From assembly GCA_025331565.1 (NCBI GenBank), contig JAFREQ010000003.1, positions 11,897,001 through 11,961,000 of the forward strand: a stretch of 64,000 nucleotides of DNA, read 5' to 3'. Below the pieces are notes generated by a model, which did no database searches, had not been told where the DNA came from, and saw only the letters and a list, made by a program, of their open reading frames with translations. Below are positions 25,772-36,208 of the stretch, in pieces (within the stretch, counting starts at the first letter, position 1; each line of letters starts with the position of its first letter). Origin of the DNA: Holacanthus passer. Taxonomy: Eukaryota > Chordata > Actinopteri > Pomacanthidae. Made by a program: the position numbers and the translations under genes.

Positions 25772-26170
25772 AGCACCTGGCCAGCGAGCCGGCTGCTGGG
25801 CTGCTTGTCTGGCTGGAGGCAGTCGGTACTGGGCCACGCAGAGCTCTGACTGCCCTTCAAGGACAGGAGCAGGAGAGGCCACAGCTGGAATCCTTCACTT
25901 TGGTGTGACTCTGGAACTGGGCCGGAGACACGTAGGATCAGACACACCCACATGCATTCTGCACGTGCTAGTGACTAATTATCCCACTGTGTCACGATCT
26001 TACTCCAAACTGTGGACGCCTCACAGGGATCTGACACATTATGCAAAATAGCATCCAGGAGCAGTGATGGATGGGAGTTTATGTAGAGAGCATCCTAGAA
26101 ATATTTCTGGAGCTACCAACAATATACAGACAGGTGGTCATTGATCATTTCATTAATGACTTATGCAGAG

Positions 26171-26589
26171 TGGTGGTGGAAAGTAACTAAGTATATTTAC
26201 TCAAGTACTATACTTAAGTATGATTTTGAGCTACTTGTTCTTTACTTGAGTAATCCCATTTTATACTACTTTATATTTACACTCCCCTACATTTCAGAGT
26301 CAAATATTGTACTCTGACATTTTTTGACAGCTTTAGTTACTTGTTACTTTGCAGATTCAGATTGATTATTAATCCAAAATATAATATATGCATATATATC
26401 ATTATGCATTATTGTACATTAAACTACTTGGCAGTATCTAAATGTAGTTAAAGTAGCATCAATAATTGGAATCCATTAACATTCATTACTTTACTAAAAT
26501 TTTGAATGCAATTTACTTGTGACTGACTATGTCATCATTGTGGTATTGTTACTTTTACTGAAGAGATCTAAGTCCTTCTTCCACCACTG
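26171..26589. mobile_element. hAT-like MITE (teleost 'TGGTGGAAAGTAACTAAGTA' family)
   Basis: The left end reads TGGTGGTGGAAAGTAACTAA and the right end CTTCTTCCACCACTG, giving TGGTGGAA terminal inverted repeats. Inside are the family's usual stretches ACTCAAGTACTATACTTAAG and TACTTGAGTAATCCCATTTTA. The flanks ATGCAGAG (26163-26170) and ATACAGAG (26590-26597) match at 7 of 8 bases, which fits an 8-bp hAT target duplication. There is no coding capacity. It lies between slc15a5 and ccdc34. Confidence 0.75.
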
Positions 26590-26597
26590 ATACAGAG

Positions 26598-27480
26598 ATA
26601 CTAGCTGTACACTGTTGGCACTTGATTTAAAACTTGAATTTAAAAAAGTCCTGTTTATCTGAAAGTCAACAGCTGTTAAGAACTTAAGAACACATTATGT
26701 TGCCCAAGTGGTGGCTTTAGCGTTACAAGATGTTAAACAAGACAAAAATGAAGTTAGAGCTGCATGTAATTACAAACTCTCATAAAATGTCACATGTCAT
26801 TGTGAAAGCAGGCCTCCAGTGTACAAGCACAGTTTGGATTGGCGGCTGCTAATTAGACTGATAATGTTAAGTGTGTGAGTGAGTTCATCAGCAGGTTAAC
26901 TTCAACTGGAACAGAGCTGCTCGACAACAACTGCCTGTTATTACAGTAGAGAGTAAACTTGTTGTCTGAAGCACAACCGTAAAGCAGAGCAGAGGCGAGC
27001 GCTGAACAGAAAAAACAGTGGAATAAAATAGTTCACAAAAGGAATAAATGGCCTGTTATAAAACATATATTATCTAAATTCCATTTTTCAGAAATGTTTG
27101 CTGTGACCAAAATATCACCAAAATAAGATCAAATAAATCCTTTTACAGAATCTGCATAGCCCCTGAATAATCATCATCTTCAAATCTTTGATAAAGACAC
27201 ATGGCTACAGCTCATTCTGCACTTTATAGGCTGGTATGAAGAGAGAAATCAGTGGTGGTTATGAATTGCAACAAGAGTGTTTTCTGGGTCTGAATGTTCT
27301 TTTCAGATGTTATGTATTTGAGTAGAAAGTCAATGAAAGCATTCCTAACTGGAGGTGAAATTTTGGTGAATCCGAAAATTAAGAGATTCAAGATTCGAGC
27401 AAGCTTTATTGCGATTGTCTCCAACAGCAAAATAGCAATCATTGCATAGCATTACAGTCAGGTGCCAAGTAAGTCATTCA
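26598..27480. other. intergenic sequence with possible LINE tail
   Basis: AT-rich DNA between the MITE and the Tc1 fragment. Around 27385-27425 a 'TTCAAGATTCGAGCAAGCTTTATTGCGATTG'-like stretch resembles the 3' end of a fish non-LTR element in reverse orientation. Nothing else was recognised. Confidence 0.35.
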
Positions 27481-27493
27481 ATATATATAAAAT

Positions 27494-27650
27494 ATGGACC
27501 ACATTGAAAATCTCTAACGTTTTCACGCAAACCTGGAAATAATCAGAAAGTTTGAGGATTCAGAAACATTTAAAAAGAAGAAAGATGAAGAAAGGTTTCA
27601 GATTCTGCACCATTTCTAGGTCAGCAATCAAATTTAAGCACGTCTATAGT
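27494..27650 (+). mobile_element. Tc1-like terminal fragment (same family as 40.2 kb copy)
   Basis: GGACCACATTGAAAATCTCT followed by ACCTGGAAATAATCAGAAAG aligns with the left end of the element at 40211. The two run together through the AGATTCTGCAC(C/T)ATTTCTAGG block. Only the left end is present, so this is a truncated copy. Confidence 0.7.
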
Positions 27651-27979
27651 TTTGACCAACTTTACTGTTTTGTTAAAAAAAAGGGCGGATTTCATCGGTG
27701 GTATCAACTCCATTGAAGTGTGTGCTCAGATGACACTCAGGTGGATTTGATCTACTCATCAGAGGCTCATTGATGTCATTCACACACTATATGGTGTGTA
27801 TATAGCTGTATGTTAAATAAAGAGTTATGCTGCAGGAGTAGTCACATGATGCTGTCACCATTACATGATAGCAGATGTGGGCTTTGAATAAATAATAGCG
27901 CTTGACAATGACACAGACAAGAACTATATTTTGATGAGTACAACTGGTTTAAAAGAAAAACGGACATGTTGACATGTTG

Positions 27980-28300
27980 AAGCAGCGTGGGTAACAGCGT
28001 CAGTCGTCACCATGGTTACACACAGCGTGGTGTATCATGGGAAATAAAGTTGTTTGCAGATCAGTTGCAGCGTTGGAAACAGAGGTGACGCCACAGCGTG
28101 ACTTTTCTCCAAATATACCCACAAAGGTAGTTTACTAAGTTATTTCAGACTCATCTAGAGACACTGCACATATACTCTGTGGAGTTAATCCAAACTTAGT
28201 ATTAAACGTTCGTAGTTAGATAATATTAAAGTTAGCTAACCGAGGCTAGCCGTTAGTGCTAACGTTAGCCTCACTTTGCTAACTGTGAAAACAAGTTGAC
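27980..28300 (+). promoter_or_regulatory. ccdc34: 5' untranslated exon and promoter area of ccdc34
   Basis: A probable non-coding first exon ends at 28126 with donor GTAGTT, and the coding exon begins after TTTTTCAG at 28446. The start of the first intron carries a dense set of GCTAAC/GTTAGC motifs (about 28215-28285), as often seen near fish transcription starts. The start site itself is not determined. Confidence 0.5.
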
Positions 28301-28464
28301 GTGAGCGTTAAACATCAGCTAGTTGTTTTGTTTGTGCGATGTGCTTCAGTGATAAGTTGTATAGGATTATGTGACATTAGTTAATAGACAACATTTACAC
28401 GTAATTCATTGAAAACATTCTCATGTGTCGTCGTTGTGTTTTTCAGCGCTGACATCGACTCGTC

Positions 28465-30607
28465 ATGTCTGGAGAGAGGATGCCCAGCTGTCCTGCCTCT
28501 GCGTCCAAGGGCTTCAGTTCCACCCCCGTGAAAACCAGCCAGGGACAGGACTTCCATACATCCAAGGGCTTGGACGACGACGTCCTATCCGACGACGAAG
28601 ACACATTCTCTCTGCTTTCTCCCATCTATCATGACAGTTTCGACAGTGATGAAGAGCTGGAGCCCACTCCAGCTCAGCAGACTCCATCCAGGCAGAGTGA
28701 CTATTCCAGACTCAGCCTTTCACCAGCCAGGTACTGCTGAAGACGCCGAGTCAAAGACCGTAGAGTGCATGATTCAGACAGACAGCATCTAAGTATGAAG
28801 TATGAACTGTAGATCTGTTTTTGTTATAGATGTGAGCTACCAAGAACACCTGCAGAGCAGATGTTGAATGCAGCTGTGGAGCCTGCAGGTTCACCTCCTC
28901 TCAGTGCCTGGGAAATGTGGCTGGTGAACAAAGCCAAAGAGGACCGTCTCAAATTGGAAAAGAAAGCAGAGGAGGCAAGTCATAGTTAAACAGTGTGCTG
29001 GCTATGCAAAGCACAGACACGCTATTACTATTCCTCATACTTCTTAGTATAAGAGCTGTGCCAAGATGATATAGGCCCTATAAAATTCTTCTGCCATTTT
29101 GGATTTTTTTGTTCTCTTGACACATATTTCATCTAATCTGCACCCAATTTGGTAACTATCATGTTTAGATGATGTTCATTTTTAGATATCACTTAATGTT
29201 TGTCTGTAATTGGTTACCAAAATATTGAAGGCATGACCTGATGCACTTAACAGGCCACAACTCTTCAATACTTAATTGGATTGCACCTGTGTGTGTGTGT
29301 CTGTGTGTGAGTGCAGTGTGTAGGTGTGTAAGAACTTCAGCTACAGAGGTGGTAGAAGTAAAACTTTTCTAGTTTTTATTTATATCATTGCGTAAATACA
29401 GTAGCACTTACTTTGCTTACTTTCCTCCACTTTTTTGTATAAGGCCAGTCATGTTTTTCCCTTTATTTGCACATTATTCTTACTCTTGAACATACTTTTG
29501 TACTGCCTGAGTCTTTGAGTAAAACATTCTCTAACCTTTGAATCAGGAGCGGTTACTGAAGGAAAAAGAGGAACAACAAGAAAGGGAACGGGAACAGAAA
29601 AAGATGGTCATAGAGGAGAAGATCCAAGAATGGCTGACAATGAAAAGAGAACAGGTAGACAACTGCCACTTGTAACTCAGTAAAACCTTGCAAAGCACCA
29701 GAGCAGATTGACTGTAATTTGTCAGAATTTTGTTTAATTACACAGTAATGTCACATTATCTGACACTGACATGTCTGTTATTTGTTTTCTTCTTGCATTC
29801 CCAGGAGAAGCACAAGCAACTTGTAAAACAGAGCAAAGAGGAGGAGGAGATACAGAGGCAGCAGGAAAAACAGAGGGAGATTGAACAGAAAGCTCAGCAG
29901 AAATACAAAAACTGGCTTCAGAAGAAGAACCAAGAAAAAATAGAAATGGAGAAGAAGGAGAAAGTAATTTGGATCTTTTTAAAGTTATTCTACTCTTAAT
30001 GAAACGACCAGATTCTGTGTTCACAGTCCTTTTTTCTTGACAGGAGGAAGCTGCCCTAAAGGTGGAGCAGGAGAAAGAGCGACGCAGGAGGGCAGAGGAG
30101 AAGTTTAAGGAATGGCTGGCAAAGTCAAATGAAAAAAGCAGAGCCAGTCCCAAATCACCTTGCCACCCAACAAGTAAGGTCATTTCCATTGTCTGGGAAT
30201 TATTAACTATGTTTCATCATTTTAGGATTAACTGACACCATATAGTTGGATCAAATCTATGGTTTTTCATGCAATTTGTCATCCAACAAAAGTAGCAATG
30301 TAACTTGTATGTTGGTTTCAGACTGAATGTGATTGTAGCATGCCTTGCTAATATGCGTCGGTGTTGCTAATATATCAGTGTTCTATTGGTTTGATTTCTT
30401 CCAGGTCCCTACGACAAATCCTACCCATCACCCAGCTTCTACAATCCGATCCCCTGGAAGCCGATTCACGTCCCTCCTCCAGAAACGTCACTGAATAAGA
30501 TGCCTGGCAAGAAAACTCAAGGACAACGAAAATGCCAGCAAAGTCCTGGGACCGCTTTTAAACTAAAAATCTCTGCAAGCGCAGGACTGTTTCTGCAGAG
30601 GAGATGA
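28465..30607 (+). CDS. ccdc34: coiled-coil domain-containing protein 34
   Basis: Six coding exons: 28465-28730 (ATG), 28830-28974, 29547-29654, 29805-29963, 30044-30173, 30405-30607 (TGA), in phase, 336 codons (human 373). The N-terminus is acidic and serine-rich (DDDVLSDDEDTFSLLSPIY). SAWEMWLVNKAKEDRLKLE matches the human TPWEIWFVGKEKEERDRLQL. Long K/E/Q-rich coiled coils follow, with repeated W-containing units (IQEWL, YKNWLQKKN, FKEWLAKSN). The C-terminus SFYNPIPWKPIHVPPP is the family signature. CCDC34 loss in human and mouse is linked to sperm flagellum defects. The intron after 28974 uses a GC donor. No exact AATAAA follows the stop before 31 kb. Confidence 0.94.
28975..28976 (+). promoter_or_regulatory. 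ccdc34: GC splice donor (GC-AG intron) in ccdc34
   Basis: GAGGAG is followed by GCAAGTCATA, a classic GC-donor consensus. Joining at this point keeps the glutamate-rich coiled coil in frame into ERLLKEKEEQQ. Use of the GT four bases on would destroy it. Confidence 0.85.
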
Positions 30608-32526
30608 CACAGCACACTGACGTCTGTGACTGATACAGTAGCTTTGCTGTGGCTCAAATATGATTTCACCACGACTCATCCAAACCACCGCAGCTCCTGA
30701 ACTGACACTCTGCTGAATCACAGAAGTATTTCTGTTTTCTAATAAGACAAGCTACCATATATGTATTTCAGTTTGTTACATGTTGTTGTACACTGGATTT
30801 TATTTTGTAATAATGCACAGGCTCAGTTTAGTTTTTATGTAACGATGTACAAATGTTTATATTTTGTTATGATGCTTAAGTTAGCTTCTAGAAAAATGTT
30901 GTCTCGGCTTTTCAAAGCCTGGACACTGGTTTGTATCATTCTGTAAATTTAAACTATTTGCTATTTGGATAAAGGAAGCATAATCACAGTTTTTCCCCTC
31001 TTATACTTGTCTTATTTGCTCCATCACTAAGTTGTGAACAAAAGCATGTTTCATTGCATTTAATAAGGTATCAACCACACACAACCACAGAACACAAAGA
31101 AGGTGGCTGGTGGTCACAGCCAAAGATAGACCCAGCTTGGTCAAGTGCCCCTCACACTCACACATTGTTCTGTGTCCAGCTGTGCCTTGTTCTTCTGTGG
31201 GCTGAGATGACGACAGAGACAAGTGAGGGGGTGGAGAGAGAGAGAGAGAGAGACTGATTCAGATTCAGAGTAGTACGTTCATTCTGTGTTAACATCTCAG
31301 TGTGATTCCGATGAACGTAGCCTGAGGTAAAATGATTTCTGTTACACTTTGTGTTCGATTAACAGATCTTTAACAACATCCTTTCTGTTGCCTGTTGTGT
31401 TCTGTTCTTGCTTATTCTGTGGTTAACTCCTCTCTGGTGTCTGCTGTGGAATGTGTTACTGTAGTAATCGGTGAGGGAGGGCACATAGGGCATGTTTTAA
31501 ATGTACAAAAAAACATTCTGGGGTCCAAAGGACAGCTGTTAAGACAAAGATGTTGTGTTTATGATCGGTCAGGAGTAGTTAAATGGCAGGAGCAGTTTAA
31601 GCTGTTAACTCATATGCACATTGATCATTGTTAGCAAAGCCTGTCTTTGTAAAGACATCAAATTGTGTTTGAAGTCAGTCTCCAGCACTTTGGCTCTTGG
31701 ACCTCCAACTTGGTAAAATGGTAAACAATTAGTTACAAAACCAGCAACAGTTCAATCTATCTACATATTTATGCCTGAGTCAGTATTTTTGCTAATGAAT
31801 GATGTTTCAGGTTTTTATTCCCATATCTTCCAGGCATTGTGTCCTGTTACAGAGCCTCGACTTGAAAATCCAGATCCTAAAATGCAGTGGTGCAGGCGGG
31901 CTGGCAGTTGGAGATCACACCTACTGAGGCAGGTAAGAGGCGTGTCCATAATAGTCCCAGAATGAAAGTGAGGGGTGGGGGTTTACAGGGCAGAAGGAGC
32001 GACAGTCCAAAGGGCAACAGTGAGGACTACGCTTGTGTTTCAGACTTGAAGAATGTGGCTGATAGCGTAACGCAGACATGGTAACAAGTCCAAGTTTTGG
32101 ATGCCGACCTTTACTTGTTTTCCAGTAGAACAAGAGTTTGAATCTTCTACAGGATAATTATATTGATTTGGGAGTTGTTTTCTGTTGTTTGCTGAATCTG
32201 TGAATGAGGTTAAAATGGCAGAAGAATGAAGCTGTTGGAATAAGTAAGATTATTCACAATTTGTGACTGTTCTTTTAATCTCTGACTGGAACAACTTTAC
32301 CTCCGGATCACACGTACTCAGCTGGAACCACATAAGCTGTTACACGACAGCTGGTATGAACCTAATTTGCCCTTTTTTCTTACAAGGATGTGAACGCTGT
32401 TTCTGTAAATAGTCTGTTATTGACACAACTTGGAAGGAACCAGTTCTGTTACATAGAGGCACAGAGGACTTGGATCTAGTGTTTCAGCCTCAGTGTGTGT
32501 TCTTTTTGTGTGTATATCCCGTCACC
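30608..32526. other. ccdc34 3' UTR and rab19 upstream region
   Basis: The first few hundred bases are the ccdc34 3' UTR. Possible untranslated rab19 exons end at donor-like GTAAAA after 31326 and GTAAGA after 31933, and a candidate acceptor CAG lies at 32485-32487. None can be proved from sequence. A short GA run is at 31234-31253. No other coding sequence was recognised. Confidence 0.4.
31234..31253. repeat. (GA)n microsatellite
   Basis: About nine to ten GA units between ccdc34 and rab19. Confidence 0.85.
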
Positions 32527-34822
32527 ATGCAGTCAGCAGGGCCAGAGATTGAGGACTCTTTCGACTTTCTTTTTAAAATCATCCTGGTCGGGGACTCGGA
32601 TGTGGGGAAGACCTGTGTGGTCCAGAGCTTTAAGTCCGGCGTATTCACAGAGAAGCAGCAAAACACCATCGGGGTCGACTTTACTGTTCGTACCCTGGAC
32701 ATCGATGGCAAGAAGGTGAAGGTAGGTGTTTGCTCTGTTTATACTTTTACTGTCTTCATTCATTCAGAAGCTTTTTTCTTGGTTCATCTGAGTTTTCATC
32801 AGACTGATTCCATGACCACAGCTGATATTGCACAATCATTACCACATACATTATGGATCATTTAATGTTAGTATGGGCACATTCTCAGAATATTATTAAC
32901 AAAAACATGGACATGTGAGATGTGTACTCACTCGTCTTAAAGTAAATAATCCTTTGCTTGTTTCAGTTAACCAGTGTTTTTTTCCCTTACAAAAAGAGGA
33001 GTGGCAAATGATATCACCTCTGTGTGTGTTAGCTTTCTGGGTGTGTTAATTTGTTAACTGCATGGATGTCTTGTTATGCTGAGTTTTTGGTTTGGTGCAC
33101 ACAAGCGTTCTAAAAGGACTGATCACTCAGAGTTCACAGCGTGTTTTAGAGATAGTTAACCCACATTTTCTAACCATTTAAGTCACATTGGATTGATTTG
33201 TGTTCTGCATTGTTCTTGCAGATGCAGGTGTGGGACACAGCTGGACAGGAGCGTTTCCGTACCATAACCCAGAGCTACTACCGCAGCGCCCACGGGGCCA
33301 TGGTGGCCTACGACATCACACGCCGCACCACATTCGAATCCGTTCCGCACTGGATCAGGGAGGTGGAGCAGTATGGAGCTGCCAGTGTGGTGCTGATCCT
33401 CATTGGTGAGCAGGATGACAATGGTTTTATGTTTGTCAGTAACCCCAAAAACATAGTCCTAGACTTTAGTTGTAGTTATAAAAAGCAAGTAAAGGACACA
33501 ATACACCAGTGGTTACAAACCTGAAGTTAGATGTTTTTTAACAGTATGAATTATATAAAAATTGCTATTATTACAATAGTTTTTTTTTCATACAAGACAC
33601 AGTGATCAGGGAATTGACAAAGTTTAGGTTGGGTCTCTTTCAAGTGTGCATTTTTACTAATGCTATTTGGAGTGACAGAAGCTGGATTTCACAACCACTT
33701 ATCTTTTACATTTAAGTACTTTAACTTCTCTGCTCACTTCTTACTAGTTTTCACATATCTAGTCTCAGCAGCAGATGGTGTTCAGGTGTTCCAGGGACGT
33801 GTGTCCTGTGCTGTCAGCCTGCCACAGCTGGTAGTTTATTGGTTACTGTAATAGCCAGGACCAGCCTTACACCAACTTCAGTTTATTTGTGTGGATTTAT
33901 TTTCTACAGCCGAAAGAAATAGTCCATTAATAGATGACAAAAACTAATGATAATCTAGTAACTGTTGGAAGACTTTTATCAACCAATAAGTCCAATCATT
34001 TTTTTCATTCCAGCTGCTCCAAAGTGAAGATTTTCCACTTTTTCTGTTTTATCTCATTGTAAAACTGAATATCTTTAAGTTTTCGTCTGCTGAGCTGAAA
34101 AATCATTCAACTAAACGATAATAACAAAACAAAAATTAAATGACAATTATTTTGATGATTGCCAGTTTTTAAGCAAACGTGTTTGAAACATCTGTTTCCA
34201 GCTTCTGAAATGTGATGATCTGATGGTTTTCTTTGTCACAAATGAAAGTACACAGAATATTTTGGGGTTTGTATTGTTGGTCAGAGAAAACATGCAATAT
34301 ATTGGGTTCTAGTAAATGTTGGCAAAAAAGTGTTAGATTACAGTAATACATTCTGATAATAAAAATTAATTTTAGTTGCACCACTTATTGTGATTTTGGT
34401 GATTTTCTCCTTTGATAGTGTCACCTGTCAGAGGATGAGCGGTTTTCTTTTCAGAGCAACATTCAGCTCAAAATGACATGACAGCTATACTGAAATCTGC
34501 TCCACTTTTTTTGTTTAGAATACTTTCTGTTCTGTCCATCGCTGCAGGTAATAAGTCAGACCTCCACACTGAGAGGCAGGTGTTGTTTGAGGATGCATGC
34601 ACTATGGCAGAAAACAACAGTGTGCTGGCTGCTCTGGAAACGTCAGCCAAGGAGGCCCAGAATGTAGATGCAGCATTTATCCTCATGGCCCGGGAGCTGC
34701 TGGCACGCAACGGCATGACCATCACAGACGAGGCCCCTCAAGAGTCGCCTCATTTTATGTTGAGTAACAGCTCCCATCCAGTCCATGGCACTGTGTCCTC
34801 AGATAAAAGATGTGACTGTTGA
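32527..34822 (+). CDS. rab19: Ras-related small GTPase Rab19
   Basis: Three coding exons, 32527-32721 (ATG in CACCATG context), 33222-33405 and 34548-34822 (TGA), give 217 codons, the same length as human RAB19. All GTPase motifs are intact: P-loop GDSDVGKT, switch I NTIGVDF, switch II WDTAGQERF, NKSD and ETSAK. The C-terminus RCDC is a CxC prenylation signal. SYYRSAHGAMVAYDITRRTTFESVPHWI separates it from RAB43, which has SANGAILAYDITKRSSF; the QQNTIGVDFTVRTLDIDGKKVKMQ block favours RAB19. RAB19 acts at Golgi and apical membranes and has been tied to cortical clearing during ciliogenesis. Confidence 0.95.
33890..34385. mobile_element. degraded teleost MITE(s) in rab19 intron 2
   Basis: The blocks TTTCTGTTTTATCTCATTGT, TGAATATCTTTAAGTTTTCG and, further on, GGGTTTGTATTGTTGGTCAG with AGAAAACATGCAAT follow the internal order of a common fish non-autonomous DNA element whose ends read 'gcagctctaatcgattaatcg'. 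Probably one element broken by rearrangement or two overlapping copies. Borders are approximate. Confidence 0.5.
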
Positions 34823-36208
34823 GCAGTTAGTGTTTAAGACTTAAGAAAAATGGTGGTGGCAGCCTGAGGTGTGTATGAAACGTTTCTCTAGGAAGGAAGG
34901 TGATTTACAGAGACTTTGTTTAAGGGGAAACTAAATATGTTGTATTGTGTGTGAATGGGACTTTTGTATGTTTTGACTTTTAATATTTATACAGTTAGTA
35001 TCGTTAACACAGGTTTTCAATGATGGTATTTTGTAATATTCTTCTGAGGATAACTGCTGCTGAATGTGAGAATGACTGCAGCCTTACAAACCACACTCTG
35101 TACCAAGACTATAGCACAATATACAGAATGTTTTCATTTGACAAGCACTTTTTGTCTCATCCTTTTTAATTGCTTTCATATATTATGGCTTTTAACGTAC
35201 ATTACCAGATTTCCATAGTTTTCACCTGCAAATCATTTGTCAGTACACCTGTCAGTTACAAATATAACAAACCAACATGAAATTTTATGAAATTTTCCCA
35301 TGTACCGCAACTGTAATTATTTTTTTCCACATTCACATGAACCACACATAAGATTTTCAGAACCGACACCACTTGACAGAGCACCCTTTTCATTTCTGTG
35401 GAAACTGGTACTACTTACTTATAATTCTGACAATTTCAACAAATAATACTAAACTAAAATTACTGTACTCTTCATTGAGGCAAAAATCCAAACTCATGAG
35501 GTACTGAACTGAAACCTGGCAGCTTAATCTCATCAGCAGACGTAGTTACGCATTCACCCCAGCTTATTAACAATTTATCTCATTTGTATTTATCCTTAGC
35601 AGGACAGTATGTTGTCTGTCGTGCCACAGATAAACCAGCAGCTGCATCTTCACAAAGCTCTTTGTGAATCAATCTGAACATTGTTCAGCTTAAAGTGTAA
35701 CTATGTTTCACCTCTCCACCATGAACTTACAGATACTTTATAAAAGACTGACTGTAGTAAAAATGTATGTAACTCAACACCTAAACTTGCATTCTTAAAA
35801 AAAGCGTGTTAAAAAAGTAAAAGCAATGATAAGAAAGGACACGTGCCCTGCTTGATGAACTTGACTATGCATGTACAGTAGGTAGGGCCATTAGACACAG
35901 TGGTGTGTGCGTTATGAAAAATAAAAGTACTGCAGTTGTCTCAACACTAACATGCATGACAAAATTAAAATGTGTGTAACTTTCTTATATTTAGCAGTAA
36001 AACTTCATATTGTTGCTATTTGCAGCTCCGTTGTATGGCACTTGAAATCTCTAAGAACTTGCCACAGTAACAGCTACATCTCCCCTGTGATAATCAGGGG
36101 CATAGATAAGAAAAAAATATACCCATAAAACCTCTTCTACCACCAGCTAAGGGCTGCTACAGTTGTTTACTGGATGGGTGTGAGATGAAGTGACACGATC
36201 CACTCATC
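34823..36208. other. 3' UTRs of convergent rab19 and hdhd5
   Basis: AT-rich sequence between two converging stop codons. An AATAAA on the plus strand at 35920-35925 could end a long rab19 transcript. I see no exact minus-strand signal for hdhd5 close to its stop and no further gene. Confidence 0.45.

Noticed and set aside
25772..25882. N-terminal extension of slc15a5 upstream of 25771
   Set aside because: The open frame begins with GTG, not ATG. The first ATG in frame is at 25771 and the extension resembles nothing in the human protein.
29344..29460. Possible third hAT-like MITE copy in a ccdc34 intron (AGAGGTGGTAGAAGTAAAAC)
   Set aside because: Only the first 20 or so bases resemble the family end. 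The rest does not align convincingly.
32527..34822. Assigning the small GTPase to RAB43 or RAB30
   Set aside because: The length of 217 residues, the QQNTIGVDFTVR switch region and the FESVPHWI block fit RAB19 better. RAB43 differs in its TIGVDFTMKTL and SANGAILAYD segments.
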